From JAWPMT01 sp965215825 (GTDB lineage: Bacteria; Bacteroidota; Bacteroidia; Cytophagales; Cyclobacteriaceae), in NCBI GenBank assembly GCA_965215825.1, contig CBDCEM010000003.1, positions 2,542,001 to 2,606,000 of the forward strand: a DNA stretch of 64,000 nucleotides, given 5' to 3'. This document shows, in pieces, positions 7,464 to 15,600 of this stretch (positions are counted from its first letter, which is position 1; each line of letters starts with the position of its first letter). The notes under the pieces were generated by a model. That model was not told the origin of the DNA. It ran no database searches and was given only the letters and a program-made list of their open reading frames with translations. Position numbers and translations under genes: made by a program.

Positions 7464-8048
7464 TTACATTCCGTCTTCTCGTTCAGACAGCCACTTAGAA
7501 TAGCGTTGTTTATAGGCTTCCATTGTTGGTTCGTTCTCCAAAATGATGTCAACTCCTCCGTCATACGGATTGATAATTCGGTTTTTTTTCGGACAAATAA
7601 ATGTTGCTCTGACTTCATCGTTAGCAAGTCTCACAAGAAGTTCGTCATGTTGGTGGGTTCCCCACGTTGCTCTCGATATGAAGATCTGGTAAAAGTATGG
7701 ATGACCTTCATGTTCCTCTGGGCGAACTTCATGCAAGGGAATATCCATGACATGTTGGAACGTGTCCCATTCAAGTTCATCAATTCTTAGTTCTTCCGAT
7801 AAATCTGTGTTGTAAAGGCCAATGAGGATGTAGAATTCTAGACCATTTCCGAAAATGTCTTCAATAAGTTCGTTCTGTCGATCTAAAATAATGGACATTT
7901 CTTCCTCATTTTCGGCATATCTCTTGGATTCAGGAAGGCTGTGAATTCTAAACCAACGCTCATTGAAAACATGTTTCAGTTCATGTCCGATTGGCAAAGA
8001 GTTCGCGAAGGTTCCGTTCCAGTAATTTGTAAATTGTTCTTTCGTCAC
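7464..8048 (-). CDS. DUF3885-like protein carried on an integron-type cassette
   Basis: 194 residues, no signal peptide or membrane segment. Segments LPIGHELKHVFNERWFRIHSL-PESKRYAENEEEM, RNRIINPYDGGVDII and the C-terminal YSKWLSEREDGM resemble DUF3885 proteins, which have no established function. The start codon lies only about 12 bp inside the putative cassette boundary (8060-8068) and the stop lies 2 bp before the attC-like site, exactly the compact layout of an integron cassette. No promoter is evident between the cassette edge and the start, so expression would depend on outside transcription. Related cassettes often carry adaptive or toxin-antitoxin genes, but nothing in this sequence shows its role. 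Confidence 0.6.
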   Translation of the reverse strand: MTKEQFTNYWNGTFANSLPIGHELKHVFNERWFRIHSLPESKRYAENEEEMSIILDRQNELIEDIFGNGLEFYILIGLYNTDLSEELRIDELEWDTFQHVMDIPLHEVRPEEHEGHPYFYQIFISRATWGTHQHDELLVRLANDEVRATFICPKKNRIINPYDGGVDIILENEPTMEAYKQRYSKWLSEREDGM

Positions 8049-8059
8049 TGCAGAAAATT

Positions 8060-8167
8060 CTCTCTAACGCCCAACTATCATCCGTAAGCTGGACATTTTA
8101 AATATCTATAAAAGTATCTCATACCACTAGCCTTTGCAAATAGCTCAGTTAGCTTATGGATGATAGT
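8060..8167 (-). repeat. Second attC-like inverted repeat (right edge of the cassette)
   Basis: Bases 8074-8090 and 8151-8167 are inverted copies matching at 16 of 17 positions (agcttaycggatgatagt type arms, differing at one base). On the minus strand the inner arm runs into tgggcgttagagag (8060-8072), which looks like the right end of an attC (GCGTTRR core) joined to the next cassette. The loop is about 60 bp. Alternatively the hairpin belongs to the non-coding left end of the adjacent IS110-family element. Confidence 0.4.
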
Positions 8168-8179
8168 ATCCATGTAATG

Positions 8180-8220
8180 ATCTCAAGGTAGTGGTTATCT
8201 AATAATAAAACCCTTGAGAT
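8180..8220 (+). promoter_or_regulatory. Hairpin directly before the transposase start codon
   Basis: atctcaagg (8180-8188) and ccttgagat (8212-8220) form a perfect 9-bp stem with a 23-nt AT-rich loop, ending one base before the ATG at 8222. A read-through transcript would hide the start codon region in this structure, a known way for insertion sequences to limit transposase synthesis from outside promoters. Confidence 0.5.
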
Positions 8221-8221
8221 T

Positions 8222-9289
8222 ATGAAAAAGGAATCACTAACATTTGAAAATTTAGTACTTTATGTGGGCATTGATGTCCACAAAAAACAATGGTCAGTAT
8301 CAATCTTCACAGGCCAGATTCATCACAGAACATTTAGTCAGGCACCTTTCCCTGAGGTATTACAAACCTATCTAGAGGCTCATTTTCCCGGAGCTGAGAT
8401 ACATTGTGCCTATGAAGCTACTCGTTTCGGTTTTTGGATCGCTAGAGAATTGATATCGTTCGGCTATACATGTTTAGTTGTGAACCCGGCAGATATTCCA
8501 TCCACACACCAGGAAACACAGAATAAGACAGATAGCATAGATAGTCGAAAGATAGCCAAAGCATTGCAGGCTGGTTTGTTGACAGGAAGCTATATCCCAT
8601 CTGAGGAGCTGGAAGGAGATCGCCAATTGTTTCGATACCGAAAACGACTTTGGAGTGACCTGGTAAGGGTGAAGAATAGGATCAAAGGCACACTAGCCTT
8701 TGCAGGTATCCCTATCCCTGTTGAATACGATAATCCCTTTTGGACCAAGGCTTTTCTCAGCTGGTTGCAGGAAGTGACTATGCCCTCTAAATCCGGAAGA
8801 GATACATTAGACTTATTACTCGAGCAATACGACCGAATCTATAAACATCATCTTGAAGTCTCCCGGAAAGTCAGGTACCTAGCCAAATGTAGCAGGTATG
8901 CATCGAGTATTGATCTGCTTAAAAGTATCCCTGGCATTGGCCCATTGACCTCTATTCAGCTCATGGTTGAGTTGGGAGATATAACGCGCTTCCCTTGTTT
9001 CAAAAAACTCAACAGTTTTGTGGGTTTCAAGCCAACAACTTACAGCAGTGGAGAGCACGACTGGAAAGGTCATCTGACCAACAGAAAACACAATGCGTTG
9101 AGGAGTTCATTGATTGAGTGTGCCTGGCAAACGATACAGAAGGATCCAGTAATGCTTGTCAAGTATGAGGAATTGATCAAACGAATGACCAAGAAAAGAG
9201 CGGCAGTGGTGATTGCAAGAAAGTTACTATCCCGGATATATCATGTGCTCAAATTTGAGGAACCCTATGAATTGGGTAGAGTATCATAA
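8222..9289 (+). CDS. IS110-family transposase (intact)
   Basis: 355 residues, a normal length for the family. The DEDD-type RuvC-like domain is present: YVGIDVHKKQWSV (Asp at about 17), CAYEATRFGFWIARE (Glu), and NKTDSIDSRKIAKAL (two Asp). The C-terminal Transposase_20 domain has the helix-hairpin SIPGIGPLTSIQLMVELGDI and the serine-containing TYSSGEHDWKGHLTNRKHNALRS. IS110 elements recombine through a bridge RNA encoded in a non-coding end; here the longer non-coding side is downstream (9290-9723), as in the IS1111 subgroup, some of whose members insert into attC sites. It is unrelated in detail to the broken copy at 6228-6897. Element ends could not be fixed by eye. Confidence 0.9.
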   Translation: MKKESLTFENLVLYVGIDVHKKQWSVSIFTGQIHHRTFSQAPFPEVLQTYLEAHFPGAEIHCAYEATRFGFWIARELISFGYTCLVVNPADIPSTHQETQNKTDSIDSRKIAKALQAGLLTGSYIPSEELEGDRQLFRYRKRLWSDLVRVKNRIKGTLAFAGIPIPVEYDNPFWTKAFLSWLQEVTMPSKSGRDTLDLLLEQYDRIYKHHLEVSRKVRYLAKCSRYASSIDLLKSIPGIGPLTSIQLMVELGDITRFPCFKKLNSFVGFKPTTYSSGEHDWKGHLTNRKHNALRSSLIECAWQTIQKDPVMLVKYEELIKRMTKKRAAVVIARKLLSRIYHVLKFEEPYELGRVS

Positions 9290-9723
9290 CTGCTTCAGCA
9301 CCAGAAAATAGAAAAAGCACTTACCCATAAGACCTTGCCTTGACCACTTAACAAACGCTGAGTCTCGAACTCTTTTGCTTAGTCTGTGGCAAGGCATTTT
9401 TACCTACTAATCTGATAACTGTGGCCTAATCTGGGATCACTAATGGAAGTCTGTAAGGTTATTTTCTTCTTCAAAAGGTGCAAAAAGTATTCATGACTGT
9501 AAAGGACAAGGCGAGTGACCATTCCATTACGCCATCCTTGCTCCGCCGTAGCTCCGCGAAGGAGAGAGGCGAATTACATGCTCATCCTTGACAGAAATGC
9601 CTACTTTTTCTAGTCCGCTGTTTGAAGAAAACGCACCCAGAAATAGAAAATAGGAGGTTTTTTAGTACTTTTAATCCTTCTGCCTCGCCGTGAGATCATT
9701 CATGGAAGTGTCTGTTACATGCT
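9290..9723 (+). other. 434-bp non-coding stretch downstream of the IS110 transposase
   Basis: No gene is supportable. It contains the hairpin 9336-9401, a hairpin-forming tract around 9540-9575 (ctccgccgtagctccgcgaaggag), and two related sequences, gatcactaatggaagtctgt (9435) and gatcattcatggaagtgtctgt (9694), that could mark duplicated ends. If the element is of IS1111 type, its bridge RNA would be expected here. Confidence 0.35.
9336..9401 (+). terminator. Stem-loop with T-run after the IS110 transposase
   Basis: tgccttgaccac (9336-9347) pairs with gtggcaaggca (9386-9396) with one bulged base, and is followed by ttttt (9397-9401). The loop is 38 nt and partly structured. It can be read as an intrinsic terminator or as part of the element's structured guide RNA. 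Confidence 0.45.
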
Positions 9724-10308
9724 TTATCCAACCTGGTTTGTCCAATCTCTGATGTACATTCCTATACGCTCAATATCTTGATTCACCAGTTCACCACTAT
9801 GCATAATTACGTTTCGAGATCTTTCAACTGTCTTAATAATTTGATCTGCCCATTCGATTGAGTTAATATGAGGCTCAAAATATTCCCAGTTATGCGAGGC
9901 ACGAACAATTGATAACAAGTCACCAAATTCTGTATAGTTAATGATGCTATCTCCTCGTGGTGTATGCCATCTAATTTTATTTTCTTCATTCCTTCGACTT
10001 TCTGCACGATTTCGGACTTTTTCAGAAACACATTCATTCCACCAGTTATCTCCTTTGTTTTCCAACAGCTTTTTTGAAACGAATTGCCTAACCGTATTTT
10101 CAAATGCACATATGGCTGTATATACAATTGCCATTCGTTGCGCATTGGAAACCAACTCATCGTCTAATTCATTGATGCCAAGTGTTTCATGAAGAGCCTT
10201 AAATGCTTCGCCTCCAAATTTTGATTTCTTTTGTCGTTCGGTTTTATCGAGAGCTTCTTCAGTTAATAAACCCTTAAAAACAAACGAATATAAAGGGTCT
10301 GAACTCAT
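9724..10308 (-). CDS. Swt1-type HEPN-domain protein (putative RNase effector)
   Basis: 194 residues, soluble. The C-terminal half resembles the Swt1-like HEPN domain: the R-x4-H motif is seen as RNVIMH (residues 165-170), inside a helix pattern ending SGELVNQDIERIGMYIRDWTNQ. HEPN domains with Rx4-6H are metal-independent RNases in many toxin-antitoxin, abortive-infection and CRISPR effectors. The N-terminal region is helical (DKTERQKKSKFGGEAFKALHETLG). The gene overlaps the upstream DUF5343 gene by 4 bp (ATGA), so the two proteins are made together and probably act together. RNase activity and a defence role are inference. Confidence 0.75.
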   Translation of the reverse strand: MSSDPLYSFVFKGLLTEEALDKTERQKKSKFGGEAFKALHETLGINELDDELVSNAQRMAIVYTAICAFENTVRQFVSKKLLENKGDNWWNECVSEKVRNRAESRRNEENKIRWHTPRGDSIINYTEFGDLLSIVRASHNWEYFEPHINSIEWADQIIKTVERSRNVIMHSGELVNQDIERIGMYIRDWTNQVG

Positions 10309-10940
10309 AACAAGTGTTCTTTTAAACTCTTAAATATTGCATCGTACACCGTAATATCTCTTGTTTCAGGAAGATGGATTTGGATGTTATAATGCATCTC
10401 CGTATTTATATGTTTGTTGACCAATTCATGGGTCAATTTCTGAGAATCTTCATTTGAAGTATGATGAGAAGGCTCTTCTTTTTTCTTGACAGCAACAGAA
10501 GCTTTACCCGACTGCTTTGAAAAATCTGCATACTTACTTAAGGCAGTAAAAGTATTAGCCATACAACCGATTACAGTATCGGATTTAGATCCTTGAGTTA
10601 AAGTTTTCAATTTATTTTTCACCTCACTGGCGGACATTTCGTGAGCCTTCACGTTTACAGCGAAAAGGTCGGTATATGCCTCACGAACGGCCTCTGCTAG
10701 CACGTGTTTTGACTGAGTCTGATCAAGAAACTTGAAATATGTATCCTGAGGAACTCCATTAGCGTCTAAAAAACCTAAAAATTTCAGGACACCAATAAAA
10801 AGCCTGTCATTCGTACTTTTGAATTCCAGCTGTTCTAGAAATTTGTTAGTAAACTTCGAAGGAGCTTGTGCATTAAGAATTGAGTTGAAAAATGCGTCAA
10901 CATTCTTTGTGGTTAGTAAGTACTGTTCTGGTAATGCCAT
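10305..10940 (-). CDS. DUF5343-domain protein, partner of HEPN protein
   Basis: 211 residues. Residues about 1-140 match the DUF5343 pattern: MALPEQYLLTTKNVDAFFNSI, APSKFTNKFLEQLEF, NDRLFIGVLKFLGFLDANGVPQ and REAYTDLFAVN, probably a winged-helix-like nucleic-acid or protein-binding module. A charged linker (KKKEEPSHHTSNEDSQ) leads to a C-terminal beta-alpha piece, MHYNIQIHLPETRDITVYDAIF, which I associate with bacterial defence-type proteins. It is first in an operon with the Swt1-HEPN gene (4-bp overlap). A promoter (11006-11034) and an operator-like palindrome (10977-10993) lie upstream. A plausible reading is sensor/antitoxin plus RNase effector. Confidence 0.75.
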   Translation of the reverse strand: MALPEQYLLTTKNVDAFFNSILNAQAPSKFTNKFLEQLEFKSTNDRLFIGVLKFLGFLDANGVPQDTYFKFLDQTQSKHVLAEAVREAYTDLFAVNVKAHEMSASEVKNKLKTLTQGSKSDTVIGCMANTFTALSKYADFSKQSGKASVAVKKKEEPSHHTSNEDSQKLTHELVNKHINTEMHYNIQIHLPETRDITVYDAIFKSLKEHLL

Positions 10941-10976
10941 ATTTCATAAGTGCTTATTGCATGTAACTACTACATA

Positions 10977-10993
10977 ATACGCACAGTGCGCAT
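10977..10993 (-). promoter_or_regulatory. Operator-like palindrome upstream of DUF5343-HEPN operon
   Basis: atacgcacagtgcgcat is a 17-bp inverted repeat with 8-bp arms and one mismatch pair. It lies just downstream of the -7 element at 11006-11013, where a bound repressor would block transcription. The DUF5343 protein itself or an unlinked regulator could bind it. Confidence 0.45.
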
Positions 10994-11005
10994 TACTAGC
11001 CTTTT

Positions 11006-11034
11006 CAAAGATAAAACAATTCCATTAAGTACAA
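11006..11034 (-). promoter_or_regulatory. Bacteroidota-type promoter of the DUF5343-HEPN operon
   Basis: On the minus strand a TTTTG element (TTG at 11034-11032) is followed after 18 bp by TATCTTTG (11013-11006), matching the -33 TTG / -7 TAnnTTTG promoter of Bacteroidota. The transcript would start about 60 bp before the DUF5343 ATG. The rest of the gap to 11375 holds AT-rich sequence, including a near-duplicated aagtatttata / aagtacttata around 11130, and no gene. Confidence 0.55.
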
Positions 11035-11375
11035 AAGGACGCCTTTGAAGAAGGTAATACCCCCTACTTTCTTCTCATTCCAAAGAAACGTCTCTTTTTG
11101 ACCTCACTTAATAAGTATTTATAAACGACTATAAGTACTTATAAAATTGGATAGGATCAGTTCAGGCTTTTTAGACGGAGATCTCCGAGTTGGTTTTTTT
11201 TTCATCAATGACTACATCATCGTTTTTTTGACTTTACGTTCAAGGCCAATACATCCTTATTTACCTGAATCACCGCCATCAATAACAAAAAACATAATTA
11301 CTCCCTGCCACTAAAACTATTGAGGGCGAAAATCCAGGAAATTGCTACTTTCGTCCTTCCAAAAAATGAGACTTT

Positions 11376-12332
11376 ATGCACCCCATTAAAATCATAAAGA
11401 ATCGGTCCGATATTGGTGCGGGAACCCGAGGGTCCGACATGGGAATCGATGCGATTGAAATTGCTGCGATCAACAGCGATAATGACTTCTTCACGCGTTT
11501 CCCATTTGTGGATGTAAAAACCCACAATGAGGCCATTTACAACAAGGTGAAGACCACCTTCGCTAAAAGGATTGGTTTTGTACGAGAGCAATGCGAAAGA
11601 GTAGCTACTTCCCTGCAGGAAACACTGGGAGATCAACATTTTCCCATTATCCTGTCTGGTGATCACAGCTCAGCCCTGGGTACCATCAGTGGTGTCAAAG
11701 CTCATTTTAAAGATAAGCGACTGGGTGTCATCTGGATTGATGCACATGCCGACATGCATTCCCCTTACACCACTCCATCAGGAAATGTTCATGGGATGCC
11801 ATTAGCCGCTGCTTTGGGAGAGGATAATTTAAAAAATCAGATCAATGAGGTCTCTGGCATCGCTCATACGGAGTGGGAAAACATGAAAAACATCGGTGTA
11901 CCCGGCCCTAAAATCCTTCCTCAGGACCTGGTTTTCTTTGGTGTTAGAGATACGGAGCCACCTGAAGATGAAATGCTGACAACCCTGGGTGTCCGCAAAT
12001 ACATGGTGCATGAAGTTCGCTTTCGTGGATTGGATCATGTCATGGATGAAGTGATCGAAAAACTATCAGCATGCGATGTAATCTACATTTCCTTTGATGT
12101 GGATAGCCTGGATTGTGACCTGATCTCCAAAGGAACGGGCACGCCTGTTTCCAAAGGTTTTGATCCGGATGAAGTGATCCAAATCATCAATCGCCTTATT
12201 CAGACGGATAAAGTGGCTTGTCTGGAGGTTACTGAGGTGAATCCGCTATTGGACGAAAAAGGAAATAAAATGGCGGAAACTGCTTTTGAGGTGCTGGATG
12301 CAGTGACGGATATTATCATTGAGAGAGGTTAG
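11376..12332 (+). CDS. rocF: Arginase family hydrolase, probably arginase
   Basis: 318 residues of the ureohydrolase superfamily, which use a binuclear Mn centre. The ligand motifs are complete: GDHSS (residues 95-99), DAHAD (122-126) and DVDSLD (241-246). The loop SGNVHGMPLA after DAHAD is typical of arginases rather than agmatinases, so the expected reaction is arginine to ornithine plus urea. The C-terminus ends in the usual ALEVTEVNP-type segment (CLEVTEVNPLLD). It is cytosolic and monocistronic by spacing; a tactttcg sequence about 22 bp upstream of the ATG could be a -7 element. Agmatinase or another ureohydrolase activity cannot be excluded. Confidence 0.88.
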   Translation: MHPIKIIKNRSDIGAGTRGSDMGIDAIEIAAINSDNDFFTRFPFVDVKTHNEAIYNKVKTTFAKRIGFVREQCERVATSLQETLGDQHFPIILSGDHSSALGTISGVKAHFKDKRLGVIWIDAHADMHSPYTTPSGNVHGMPLAAALGEDNLKNQINEVSGIAHTEWENMKNIGVPGPKILPQDLVFFGVRDTEPPEDEMLTTLGVRKYMVHEVRFRGLDHVMDEVIEKLSACDVIYISFDVDSLDCDLISKGTGTPVSKGFDPDEVIQIINRLIQTDKVACLEVTEVNPLLDEKGNKMAETAFEVLDAVTDIIIERG

Positions 12333-12456
12333 CGTTTAATCATTGTTGAATGGCTTAATTAGTTTATTGGAGGGAACTGATGGTTTACCAAAAAGGTCAA
12401 AATTTACTTTTTACATTTAAGCTTTTTCTTTGCCTTCGAGCCAGGCAGGCTCTTCA

Positions 12457-12476
12457 TTTTTGGCTTAGCCCAAAAA
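12457..12476. terminator. Bidirectional intrinsic terminator-like hairpin after arginase
   Basis: tttttggc-tta-gcccaaaaa forms a compact stem with a T-run on one side and A-run on the other. It lies 125 bp after the arginase stop, within the 312-bp gap 12333-12644. The open frame across this gap gives a low-complexity translation and I do not regard it as a gene. Confidence 0.5.
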
Positions 12477-12644
12477 CGAAGCAAAAAACCCAAGAAACTT
12501 TGAACGCTCCCCTCACGCAAGGCTTCCCGCTCCCCGCCAAAGTTTCATACCGACCCTCCTGGGCGCAGGATCAGTCGAAAATACCATTTAATCGTGTGCC
12601 AGGAATTAAGAATTGATAAAACCTACTTTCTCTAATTTCACGTC

Positions 12645-15600
12645 ATGCCCACAAGCCTATTCCCTGAGATTGTCGTTGAAGGCGCCAAAACCAACAACCT
12701 AAGGAATGTATCGTTACGGATTCCTCATCACAAACTTATCGTGGTGACGGGTGTATCCGGGTCGGGCAAATCCAGCCTGGTTTTTGATGTTATCGCAAAA
12801 GAAGCACAGCGCAGGTATTTCGAAACGCTCCCCTCCTTCGCCCAACAGTTCATGGGCAAACTGAATCGGCCTGATGCCGATGCTGTGGAAGGTCTGTCAC
12901 CAGTCATTGCCATCGGTCAGCAAACGTCGGGAAGGCACGCCAGGTCTACGGTTGGCACCATGTCAGACATTTACGATCTGCTTCGCCTCCTGTATGCCAG
13001 GACAGGAAAAACAGATAGGAATATCGCGCTTTCACGGGCGTTGTTTTCTTTCAATTCAGATGTCGGAAAGTGCCAACAATGCAAAGGAATTGGCAAGGAA
13101 GAAGAAATCGACTTGAATCGCCTGATTTCATCTCCTGAAAAGTCGATTCGTCAGGGAGCTTTGGCCCCTACCTTACCTACAGGCTACATCATGTACTCTC
13201 AGGTTACGATTGATGTTTTGAATCAGGTTTGTGAAGCGGAGGGTTTCAACGTGGACATACCGTGGAATCAACTGACGAGGGATCAACGTGACATCATTCT
13301 TTATGGGAGTCAAAAGATCAGGGTTCCCTTTGGCAAACACAGCCTCGAATCGCGATTAAAATGGACGGGCATCAAGGCCAAGCCCAGGGAAGAAGGTCAC
13401 TATAAAGGGATGGTTCCTATCATGTCGGATATCCTAAGAAGAGATCGGAATGCCAACATCCTTAAATACGTACATGCGGTAACCTGTACCCAGTGTGAGG
13501 GAACCCGTCTGAACAGCGATGCATTAAGTGTATTAATCCATGGAAAATCGATTGCTGAAATCGCTTCACTGGAGTTAACCGCCTTAAAATCCTGGATTCA
13601 GTGCAATGATTGGGAAAGTGTAGCCCACGAGGTGGTTCGAAAAATAAAGGATCAAATCGATGTATTGGAAGATTTAGGACTGGGACATCTGACCATAGAT
13701 CGCTCAGCCAAAACCCTCCGTTCCAGTGAAGTACAACGCATCAGTGTAGCCAACCAAATCTTAGGATCACTCAGTAATGTTTTATATGTCTTTGATGAGC
13801 CTTCTATTGGGCTGCATCGGGATGAAAACAAGCAGATGATCCGTCATTTCCGACAACTGGTAAATAAAGGAAATACGGTCATTATTGTAGAACATGACAT
13901 TCATACCATTCAGTGCGCAGATCACATTATTGAAATAGGACCTGGGGCTGGAATTAACGGTGGAACTGTGCTTTTCAATGGGCCATTTAGTGAATTCATT
14001 CAACGAAAAGATCTGGCAAAAAACAGTCCCACATTCAGAGCACTGACGAATCCAATAGATACCGGTTCCTCTCCTACTGAAACACCAGAAAAATCCATTC
14101 AGCTTTTTGGTTGTACGACCAGGAACCTGAAAGGTATTGATGTAACCTTCCAATTAGGAAAGCTCAATATTGTAAGTGGCAGTTCGGGTGCAGGAAAATA
14201 CAGCCTGGTCAAGGATACACTGGTAGGACTTGTACAACGGCAACTGGGAATAGACACGGACATATCTGATATAAAAATCGAACGACATCATAACCTGGCG
14301 CCGATCAGGCATATTGTTTTTGTAAGTCACTCCCCTATTGGTAAAACGCCACGGAGTAATCCGGCTACCTACCTTGGTTTGTCAGATCATGTCCGCGACC
14401 TTTTTGCTAACCTTCCTGAAGCCAGGGAAAAAGGTTTCTCCAGGTCTCGGTTTTCGTTCAACACCAAAGGTGGAAGGTGTGAAACGTGTCTGGGTGCCGG
14501 AAAAACGCAACTGGGCATGCACTTCCTGGGTAATGTAGACCTGGTATGTAGCACGTGCAATGGAGACCGGTTTAATGACGATACACTTTCGGTTAAGTTT
14601 CAGAATTTGTCCATTGCTGATTGTTACCGATTAACTGTAAATGATGCCTTAACCGTTTTTGATGGTCATAAAAAGATATTAGCAGGACTGAAAATATTGC
14701 AGGAAATAGGTCTGGGATACCTGACATTAGGCCAATCTTCCACGACCTTATCAGGAGGTGAAGCGCAACGTATCAAGATTGCGAATCAGTTGCAAAAAAA
14801 GGACACAGGAGACACATTGTATGTCCTTATCGAACCCAGCATAGGGTTGCATCACGACGATATCGGATCACTGCTGATGCTGTTCGAGCGGATCAAACAA
14901 AAAGGAAACACCATTGTTTGTATTGAGCAAAATGAACGGATCATTGGTGCCAGTGATTGGCATGTAGAATTAGGTCCCGGAAGCGGAATAGATGGTGGCG
15001 AAGTTGTATATCAGGGAATGCCCAAGGTTGTTCATCCAAACGACGACCAACTCCCCAAAACTCATTTTGACACCAATCAGCATCAGGAAATTACCCTGGA
15101 GGGTGTGACAACTCATGGCCTGAAAGGCATTGATGTGCGCATTCCCAAAAATCAATTGACAGTTGTAACGGGAGTTTCCGGAAGCGGAAAATCATCACTG
15201 GTATATGACACACTTTTCGCGGAATCCAACGCACGATTTACTGAATCTCTATCCGCCTACAACAGAAGCTTTCTTCAGCAGAACAGTCAGGCAGAAATCG
15301 ATTCGTTTAAAGGACTTGGACCGGCCATAGGCATCAACCGAAAGAGAGGAACACCATCCAAACGGTCCACCGTGGGCACCTTATCTGGCCTGTACGATGC
15401 CTTTCGATTGCTTTATTCAAGATTCGCACAGCAACAGGGCGCTCCGTTCACGGCACAACATTTCTCTTTTAATCATCACCTCGGTGCCTGCCCGCAGTGT
15501 GAAGGTATGGGTACGCTCCGAAAATGTAACCCGGGAGAATTGGTCATATCTGTGGGTAAATCAATTTGGGAGGGTGCCTTGTCGGAAAACAAAGCATTGG

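Noticed and set aside
12380..12616. 78-codon open frame after arginase
   Set aside because: Composition is low-complexity (rich in K, L, R, Q, P) and it covers a terminator-like hairpin; such translations of intergenic repeats are common in this group.
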